The notes under the pieces: generated by a model | The model's database searches: none | The model's input: the letters and a program-made list of their open reading frames with translations, nothing else | Told to the model about the DNA's origin: nothing | Translations under genes and position numbers: made by a program | Part shown: piece after piece, positions 7,008 to 11,089 of the stretch | Layout of the letters: each line of letters opens with the position of its first letter | How positions within the stretch are numbered: the stretch's first letter is position 1 | From: Patescibacteria group bacterium | Lineage (GTDB): Bacteria > Patescibacteria > UBA1384 > JAMDBS01 | Direction: 5' to 3' | DNA: 11,089 nt | Assembly: GCA_023487325.1 (NCBI GenBank) | Contig: JAMDBS010000169.1 | Coordinates: 1-11,089 of the forward strand

Positions 7008-7529
7008 ATGAGCGAAAAAGTTATTGCCTTTGAACGCGTGAGCTGGAAATCGGCTATTTGGTTTGTATCCCTGATGCTTATTGCGATAATTTTGCCTCGG
7101 TTTATTCATAATCAATTTATTACCGGTCCAATTGTAAATGCGACCTTATTTATCGGTGTTGCTACTCTAGGAGTAGGGCCGACAATGCTTATTGGCTTAG
7201 TTCCTTCAGTTACTGCGCTCGCATCCGGGTTTTTGCCAATTGCATTTGCGCCGATCGTACCTTTTATTATGATCGCTAATACTATTTTAGTAGTTAGTTT
7301 TTCTTATTTAAAACAAGCAAACTATTGGCTTGCTGTTATTTTTTCTTCACTAGTCAAATATATATTTTTATATGCCACCTCGCTTATTGTAACTCAATTA
7401 ATTGTGCAAAAGACTATTGCCCTTAAAGCGGCAGCCACTATGATGGCTTGGCCACAATTAGTTACGGCATTGGCGGGTGGTGTAATTGCATACGGTGTTA
7501 TTAAATTTTTAAAGATAAATAATAAATAG
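7008..7529 (+). CDS. Multi-pass membrane protein, ECF S-component-like, coupled to hydA
   Basis: The 173 residues form about five or six membrane segments (roughly 14-30, 41-55, 58-73, 77-99, 106-131 and 144-167), with positively charged ends. Gly/Pro-rich loops such as ITGPIVNATLFIG (38-50) and GVGPTMLIGLVPS (55-67) recall the substrate-binding S components of energy-coupling-factor transporters. The resemblance is by pattern only, and no EcfA or EcfT gene is in the window. Translation is probably coupled to hydA: the gap is 8 bases, and the Shine-Dalgarno TAGGAG begins on the hydA stop codon, five bases before the ATG. Candidate roles are uptake of a metal or cofactor precursor, or membrane docking for the hydrogenase; neither is demonstrated. 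A GC-rich hairpin follows immediately after the stop codon. Confidence 0.72.
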   Translation: MSEKVIAFERVSWKSAIWFVSLMLIAIILPRFIHNQFITGPIVNATLFIGVATLGVGPTMLIGLVPSVTALASGFLPIAFAPIVPFIMIANTILVVSFSYLKQANYWLAVIFSSLVKYIFLYATSLIVTQLIVQKTIALKAAATMMAWPQLVTALAGGVIAYGVIKFLKINNK

Positions 7530-7531
7530 CG

Positions 7532-7576
7532 GCCACGCCCGCAACGCCTGAGCTATTCAGGCTTGCGATGGCGGGC
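7532..7576 (+). promoter_or_regulatory. GC-rich hairpin abutting the dehydrogenase ribosome binding site
   Basis: In an AT-rich setting this short stretch is strongly GC-rich and folds into one long stem. GCCTGA (7546-7551) pairs with TCAGGC (7557-7562) around the loop GCTAT. CGCAA (7540-7544) pairs with TTGCG (7563-7567) with one bulged C. CGCC (7536-7539) pairs with GGCG (7570-7573), and the stem extends to 7532/7576. This is about 18 pairs. No U-tract follows, so it is not a canonical terminator. GGAGG at 7578-7582, the ribosome binding site for the ATG at 7588, begins two bases after the stem. Possible roles are mRNA stabilisation of the upstream message, translational control of the dehydrogenase gene, or a REP-like dispersed element. 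Confidence 0.7.
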
Positions 7577-7587
7577 GGGAGGGTAAT

Positions 7588-8340
7588 ATGGATCGATTAA
7601 AAGATAAAGTTGCGATAATAACCGGTGCTGGTTCGGGCATTGGTCGTGGTATTGCTAAAATATTTGCCCAAGAAGGAGCGCAAATTTTAATTGCCGATTA
7701 CAATGAAAAAGGCGGTCAAGAAACAGCAGAAATGATTACTAATGCAGGCGGAAAGGCAGAATTTGTTATTACCGATGTGTCTTCTTCTGATCAAATCAAA
7801 ACAATGGTTCAAGCTGCCGTAGATAAATTTGGCGGAGTGGATATTTTAGTAAATAATGCCGGAGTTGCGCCGATGGCTGATTTAATGTCTACCACCGACG
7901 AGATCTGGCAAAAAACTATCGACATTGACTTAAAGGGCGTGTTCTTGGGAACCAAATTTGCTGTACCAGAAATGGAAAAAAGAGGCGGCGGCAAAATTAT
8001 TAATATCTCTTCAATCGCCGGACTAATTGGTTTTCAGGGGGTTACAGCATATTGCGCGGCTAAGGGCGGGGTTGTAACAATGACTAAAGAAACGGCTTTG
8101 GATTTGGCAGCAAAAAAGATCAATGTAAACGCTATTGCCCCGGGAATTATCAAAACAAATATGACCACAGATATTTTAAAAGACGAAAAAACTGCTCAGG
8201 GCATGTTAGCGCAAATTCCTCTGTCGCGATTTGGCGAACCAGAAGACATTGCTTGGCTTGCCGTATATTTGGCAAGTAAGGAATCCGATTATATGACTGG
8301 TCAGACCATAGTTGTTGATGGCGGCTGGATAATTAAATAG
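7588..8340 (+). CDS. NAD(H)-type short-chain dehydrogenase/reductase
   Basis: This is a classical SDR of 250 residues, the standard length. The nucleotide motif TGAGSGIG is at 12-19, NNAG at 89-92, the catalytic serine is probably S142 in INISSIAG, and the active-site pair is Y155/K159 in YCAAK. D37 at the end of the second strand (ILIADYNE), and the lack of the Arg found in FabG's GASRGIG, indicate NAD(H) rather than NADP(H). The C-terminal FGEPEDIAWLAVYLAS and MTGQTIVVDGG are typical of FabG-like members, but the cofactor choice argues against a fatty-acid-synthesis role. The substrate cannot be read from the sequence; a hydroxy/keto compound in fermentation would fit the context. The start follows GGAGG by five bases. 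The pgk gene begins eight bases downstream, with the Shine-Dalgarno sequence overlapping this gene's stop. Confidence 0.9.
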   Translation: MDRLKDKVAIITGAGSGIGRGIAKIFAQEGAQILIADYNEKGGQETAEMITNAGGKAEFVITDVSSSDQIKTMVQAAVDKFGGVDILVNNAGVAPMADLMSTTDEIWQKTIDIDLKGVFLGTKFAVPEMEKRGGGKIINISSIAGLIGFQGVTAYCAAKGGVVTMTKETALDLAAKKINVNAIAPGIIKTNMTTDILKDEKTAQGMLAQIPLSRFGEPEDIAWLAVYLASKESDYMTGQTIVVDGGWIIK

Positions 8341-8348
8341 GATATAAG

Positions 8349-9485
8349 ATGAAAACTTTAAAAGACGCACAGTTAAAAAATAAAAAAGTATTATTACGGG
8401 TTGACTTTAATGTGCCAATGAATAATGGCGTTATCGAAGATGATGCAAGAATCAGGGCGAGCTTGCCAACAATTAAGTATATTCTCCAATCAGGCGCCAA
8501 AGAATTAATAATTATTAGCCATTTTGGCCGACCGGTAGTTCGACAAAAAGAAAATATGGAACTTATTATTTCCGGTAACAAGAATTTAGCACTCAAGCCA
8601 ATAACAGATAGATTGGCTAAGTGGTTAAAAATTAAAAGCGACACTAAAATTACTAAAATAAATAAATTTATTTTGCCGGCTTATAAAATTTCTAAAAATA
8701 TTTATTTACTGGAAAATATTCGTTTTGATGCCCGAGAAGAACTAAATAATCGTGATTTCGCACAGAAATTAGCTAGTTTAGGGGATATTTATATTAATGA
8801 TGCTTTTGGAGTTTCGCATCGCGCCCATGCATCAGTGTCGGCTATTACGGAATTTTTGCCATCATATGCTGGATTTTTGATAGAAAAAGAAATAGCCAAC
8901 CTTTCTAAATTATTGGAAAAACCAGAACGGCCCTTTGTAGCTATTATCGGCGGCGCTAAAATTAAAACCAAGATAATGGCATTAAAAAATATTATCAAAA
9001 AAGTTGATTATATTCTTTTGGGTGGAGTAATGGCTAATACTTTTATGAAGGCTCGCAATATCGACATACGCGAATCGGTTTATGAGCCAGACAAAATTGA
9101 AATTGCCAATGACTTATTTGATATGGCCAGTAAGAAATTTATATTGCCTAGTGACATTATTTGGGATCGCAGGAGAATTGTAGATATCGGACCCCAGACA
9201 ATTGAAAATTATAAAAAGATAATCGCTAAGGCAAAGACTATATTTTTTAATGGCACGATGGGTTTGACATCGACTGGTTCTAAACGATTCAAGAAGGGCA
9301 CCGTGGCAATGATTAAAGCCTTAGCAGACTCAAAAGCCACAACAATAATTTGTGGTGGTGATACAATTTCTGAGGTTAACCAATTAAAATTAGGCGACAA
9401 AATAACTTTTATTTCTACCGGCGGCGGCGCTTCGCTAGAATTTTTAGCTGGTGAAAAAATGCCCGGAATCGAGGCGATTAAATAA
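8349..9485 (+). CDS. pgk: Phosphoglycerate kinase
   Basis: The enzyme transfers phosphate from 1,3-bisphosphoglycerate to ADP, the first ATP-yielding step after GAPDH. It has 378 residues, slightly short of the usual 390-400. Substrate-side motifs are RVDFNVP (17-23), R34 in DDARIR, SHFGRP (57-62), LLENIRF (120-126) and DAFGVSHRAHAS (151-162). Nucleotide-side motifs are GGAKIKTKI (201-209), DIGPQT (279-284), NGTMG (301-305), CGGDT (335-339) and STGGGASLEF (356-365). Two departures from the common family sequence are Thr in NGTMG (usually NGPMG) and Cys in CGGDT (usually GGGDT). The ribosome binding site AGGA overlaps the SDR stop codon, so the two genes are probably translationally coupled. 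The downstream gap is a 7-bp repeat array without an evident terminator. Confidence 0.97.
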   Translation: MKTLKDAQLKNKKVLLRVDFNVPMNNGVIEDDARIRASLPTIKYILQSGAKELIIISHFGRPVVRQKENMELIISGNKNLALKPITDRLAKWLKIKSDTKITKINKFILPAYKISKNIYLLENIRFDAREELNNRDFAQKLASLGDIYINDAFGVSHRAHASVSAITEFLPSYAGFLIEKEIANLSKLLEKPERPFVAIIGGAKIKTKIMALKNIIKKVDYILLGGVMANTFMKARNIDIRESVYEPDKIEIANDLFDMASKKFILPSDIIWDRRRIVDIGPQTIENYKKIIAKAKTIFFNGTMGLTSTGSKRFKKGTVAMIKALADSKATTIICGGDTISEVNQLKLGDKITFISTGGGASLEFLAGEKMPGIEAIK

Positions 9486-9490
9486 AGCCG

Positions 9491-9637
9491 TAAGTCATAA
9501 GTCGTAAGAATTAAGAAGAAAGAAGCGAGTTTTCGGTTTCCAGAGACCAGGCTGGTCACAGGAAACAGGCAACTGGAAAATAGATTTAAGCTTTAAGATA
9601 TAGTGTTGACTTTTGACATTTTAGTTTTGAGATAAGG
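9491..9637. repeat. Drifting 7-bp tandem array between pgk and the PfkB kinase
   Basis: Twenty-one units hold a single 7-bp phase across the entire gap while the unit changes stepwise. Examples are TAAGTCA at 9491 and TAAGTCG at 9498; TAAGAAT at 9505 and TAAGAAG at 9512; CCAGAGA at 9540 and CCAGGCT at 9547; GGTCACA at 9554, followed by GGAAACA at 9561; GGCAACT at 9568 and GGAAAAT at 9575; AGATTTA at 9582 and AGCTTTA at 9589; GTGTTGA at 9603 and CTTTTGA at 9610. Hand-counted identity at offset 7 is 82 of 140, well above chance. The GC-richer middle makes this the clearest of the three arrays. Positions 9606-9635 match 364-393 at 28 of 30 bases. Confidence 0.75.
9536..9566. repeat. 31-bp imperfect palindrome within the array
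   Basis: GTTTCC (9536-9541) and GGAAAC (9561-9566) flank GACCAG (9545-9550) and CTGGTC (9552-9557), centred on G9551. The three-base spacers AGA and ACA allow one more G-C pair. A second inverted pair, TTTCCAG at 9537-9543 and CTGGAAA at 9573-9579, overlaps it. No U-tract follows. It could be a two-fold-symmetric protein site or a hairpin after pgk; function unknown. Confidence 0.55.
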
Positions 9638-9642
9638 ATATT

Positions 9643-10641
9643 ATGTACGACATAATTACAATTGGGGATTGTGCGAATGATGTTTTTTTAAAGCCACACG
9701 AAGCTTCGGTTTCGCGATCGCAATCTTGTCCGCATATGGGAAAAAGAAACGGCTGTACGCCGCTATTGTGTTTAAATTTTGGCGAGAAGATTGTTGTTGA
9801 CGAAGTGCATTACGATATTGGCGGATCGGCTTGTAATGTGGCAGTGGGAACGTCAAGGCTAGGAAATAATACGGCAATTTTTGGTTCCATAGGTGAAGAT
9901 TTGGCCGGTGAGCGAGTTATCGCGCGCTTAGAGTCAGAAAATATTTCACAAAATTATTTAAAAAAATACAAAAATTCAGAAACAAGTTTTTCCACCATTA
10001 TTACTTATAAAGGTGAACGAACAATTTTGGTCTATCATGGCCTAAAAGATTACGCAAAATTAAAATTACCTCATAGTATTAAGGCTAAGTGGCTTTATAT
10101 CAGTCCGCTGGGCAATGGCTATCAAAATATCTATAAAAAAACTATTGCTATCGCTAGCGAAAGAAACGTTAAAGTTGTTATTAATCCCGGCATTATTCAA
10201 ATTAAAGGTCAGGACTCATCTTTTAAATCACTACTGAGAGTGACGGAAATTTTATTTGTCAATCGCGAAGAAGCGCTAGAGTTAATAAAAGCCCCGGGTT
10301 TTTTAAAAGAAAAAGAATTACTGCAAAAAGTAAGCAATTTAGGGCCAAAAATAGTAGTGATAACCGATGGTAAAAATGGCGCTTATGCCACCGATGGACA
10401 GTTGTTCTTGGGCATTAAATCGTTAAATATTGAAAGTATTGATTCCACTGGTGCTGGTGACGCTTTTTCGAGCGGATTTTTATCAGCCTATTTACAACAA
10501 AAAGAGCTCGATGACTGTCTAAAATGGGGAATAATTAACAGCGTTTCGGTGATTGAAAAAATTGGCGCCCAAACCGGACTTTTAAACTTAGAAAATCTTC
10601 ATAAAGATTTAAAAGCCGCACCAGGTATTTACAGATTTTAA
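9643..10641 (+). CDS. PfkB-family carbohydrate/nucleoside kinase
   Basis: This ribokinase-type kinase has 332 residues. The N-terminal family signature is IGGSACNVAVGTSRLG (59-74), followed by GEDLAG (85-90) and VNREEA (206-211). The C-terminal signature DSTGAGDAFSSGF (267-279) holds the catalytic base D273 and the anion hole. The substrate cannot be assigned: members act on ribose, adenosine, fructose and related compounds. Between the first strand (IITIGDC) and the signature is an insertion of about 25-30 residues (roughly 18-48) with cysteines at 29, 38 and 43, besides C10 and C64. I recall similar CLNFG-type insertions in Patescibacteria kinases, unverified. The start has a weak AAGGA five bases upstream and follows the heptamer array. 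The stop codon lies inside the promoter spacer of the next gene. Confidence 0.9.
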   Translation: MYDIITIGDCANDVFLKPHEASVSRSQSCPHMGKRNGCTPLLCLNFGEKIVVDEVHYDIGGSACNVAVGTSRLGNNTAIFGSIGEDLAGERVIARLESENISQNYLKKYKNSETSFSTIITYKGERTILVYHGLKDYAKLKLPHSIKAKWLYISPLGNGYQNIYKKTIAIASERNVKVVINPGIIQIKGQDSSFKSLLRVTEILFVNREEALELIKAPGFLKEKELLQKVSNLGPKIVVITDGKNGAYATDGQLFLGIKSLNIESIDSTGAGDAFSSGFLSAYLQQKELDDCLKWGIINSVSVIEKIGAQTGLLNLENLHKDLKAAPGIYRF

Positions 10642-10656
10642 TTTATTTGGTATAGT
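10628..10656 (+). promoter_or_regulatory. Sigma-70-like promoter of the 76-residue protein gene
   Basis: A -35 box TTTACA (10628-10633) and a -10 box TATAGT (10651-10656) are separated by exactly 17 bases. Each matches the consensus at five of six positions. TGG directly before the -10 box supplies an extended -10. The predicted start is near 10663, giving a leader of about 40 bases. The -35 box overlaps the last codons of the kinase gene. The ten bases TAGTATATTA at 10653-10662 recur at 10969-10978 upstream of tig. Confidence 0.68.
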
Positions 10657-10701
10657 ATATTATTCTTGATCTTTTTTATATTAACAAAGGGGGCGAAAAA
10701 A

Positions 10702-10932
10702 ATGCTGGAGATTGAAAATTTTTGTCATTTTGCTTACCAGCTCATTAAATTGTTTGTAGCCAGAGACTTGGAAATTGTTGATGACCTGACCGAAGCAGGA
10801 GAAATGAATATTATCATCGCTAGAATGTGGGATCAACTTCAAACACACTATGAGGAATGTCCGCGTTGTCGGGAAGCGCACTTCCGGATCTATTCAATAA
10901 TGGACGAGCAACTTTCTTTGGGCGCTGTTTAG
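10702..10932 (+). CDS. Small protein with H-x3-C-x2-C motif, function unknown
   Basis: I do not recognise this 76-residue protein. It is acidic and looks mostly helical, with no membrane segment or signal peptide. Residues 49-56 (HYEECPRC, followed by REAH) give H-x3-C-x2-C, the pattern of zinc-binding anti-sigma factors (ZAS/zf-HC2). A fourth ligand could be C8, H9 or H60, so zinc binding is a suggestion only. The start at 10702 is preferred over the in-frame TTG at 10666, because AAAGGGGG lies eight bases upstream of 10702 and 10666 sits about three bases after the predicted transcription start. The gene has its own promoter and a terminator that overlaps its stop codon, so it is likely monocistronic. 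This suggests an independently controlled small regulatory or housekeeping protein. Confidence 0.72.
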   Translation: MLEIENFCHFAYQLIKLFVARDLEIVDDLTEAGEMNIIIARMWDQLQTHYEECPRCREAHFRIYSIMDEQLSLGAV

Positions 10933-10953
10933 TTAACGGCAGCCCTTTTTTTT
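10920..10953 (+). terminator. Intrinsic terminator overlapping the small gene's stop codon
   Basis: GGGC (10920-10923) pairs with GCCC (10942-10945). After a bulged A, GCTG (10924-10927) pairs with CGGC (10937-10940), with one G-U pair. The loop is nine bases and contains the TAG stop, and eight T's follow (10946-10953). The stem begins inside the last codons of the 76-residue protein, so the terminator is partly coding. Confidence 0.85.
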
Positions 10954-10968
10954 ATTTAAAAAATCTGT

Positions 10969-10978
10969 TAGTATATTA
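10969..10978 (+). promoter_or_regulatory. Possible -10 region for tig
   Basis: TAGTATATTA contains TATATT (10972-10977), five of six matches to the -10 consensus. The same ten bases occur in the preceding promoter region at 10653-10662. No good -35 box is found at 16-18 bases. A terminator lies immediately upstream, so a promoter somewhere in 10954-11010 is expected. Confidence 0.4.
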
Positions 10979-11014
10979 AAAGTCCGAAGATAATTAATTA
11001 TTGTTTGGAGATAT

Positions 11015-11089
11015 ATGAAACATAAATTAGAGAAACTACCTAAATCGCGAGTCAGGCTTATTATCGAAGTTCCACAAAACGAAATGTTT
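11015..11089 (+). CDS. tig: Trigger factor, N-terminal 25 codons (3' end outside window)
   Basis: The frame opens at an ATG with GGAG four bases upstream (11007-11010) and stays open to the window edge. The 25 visible residues, including KLEKLPKSRVRLIIEVPQNE, match the start of the ribosome-binding domain of trigger factor, whose members typically begin with LPKSRVxLxIEVP. Trigger factor is the peptidyl-prolyl isomerase chaperone that docks at the ribosomal exit tunnel. Only the first beta-strand is visible, so the identification rests on this short motif; the ribosome-docking signature loop and the catalytic domains lie outside the window. It appears to begin a new transcription unit after the upstream terminator. 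Confidence 0.8.
   Translation, partial: MKHKLEKLPKSRVRLIIEVPQNEMF

Noticed and set aside
7532..7576. Rho-independent terminator after the membrane protein gene
   Set aside because: The stem is strong but is followed by GGGAGGG rather than a T-tract, and the next gene begins 11 bases later.
9209..9559. 116-codon open frame on the minus strand over the end of pgk and the repeat array
   Set aside because: Mostly shadows pgk, starts within non-coding repeats, and shows no family features.
9491..9637. CRISPR array or classical minisatellite
   Set aside because: Units are only 7 bp, contiguous, without spacers, and lack a fixed consensus.
10666..10701. Upstream TTG start for the 76-residue protein (88 residues)
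   Set aside because: It has no ribosome binding site and falls almost at the predicted transcription start; the ATG at 10702 has a good purine-rich site.
1..11089. UGA recoded as an amino acid, as in some Patescibacteria (no gene here ends in TGA)
   Set aside because: All conserved proteins read through at full length with no in-frame TGA, glycines in motifs use GGN codons, and TAA/TAG preference is expected at low GC.

Overview
The window is an AT-rich, gene-dense, entirely plus-strand stretch. It most resembles a Candidate Phyla Radiation (Patescibacteria, Parcubacteria-like) genome. Support for this: a short, Thermus-type EF-Ts C-terminus; a 410-residue prolyl-tRNA synthetase without the editing insertion; a compressed tsf-frr-rseP-proS order with pyrH, uppS, cdsA and dxr absent from between them; a PfkB kinase with a Cys-containing N-terminal insertion; and minimal gaps between genes. 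The lineage is inferred from gene content only; there is no rRNA in the window.

Layout. Positions 1-3281 hold translation and envelope housekeeping genes: the end of tsf, then frr, rseP and proS. Positions 3295-9485 hold lower glycolysis (tpiA, gap, pgk). Between gap and pgk lie a membrane-anchored thioredoxin-like protein, a two-cluster [FeFe] hydrogenase (hydA), a small ECF-S-component-like membrane protein and an NAD-type short-chain dehydrogenase. Positions 9643-10641 encode a PfkB sugar/nucleoside kinase. Positions 10702-10932 encode a 76-residue protein with an H-x3-C-x2-C motif, with its own promoter and terminator. The window ends in the first 25 codons of trigger factor (tig).

How the genes fit together. 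TpiA, GAPDH and PGK carry triose phosphate to 3-phosphoglycerate. GAPDH makes NADH. The hydrogenase and the NAD-type dehydrogenase embedded in the same gene run are plausible electron sinks for a fermentative cell, but no direct NADH-to-hydrogenase electron carrier (HydB/HydC type) and no H-cluster maturase (HydE, HydF, HydG) is present in the window.

The most unusual signal is non-coding. The three longest intergenic gaps (upstream of frr, gap and the PfkB kinase) are almost entirely built from degenerate 7-bp tandem units that hold one phase for 112-147 bp while the unit sequence drifts along the array. Each array runs up to or into the ribosome binding site of the next gene. Two of the arrays share a segment that matches at 28 of 30 positions, and the third carries an inverted relative of it. 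A separate GC-rich hairpin sits directly against the ribosome binding site of the dehydrogenase gene. No gap longer than about 160 bases exists. No tRNA, rRNA, CRISPR array or insertion sequence was seen.
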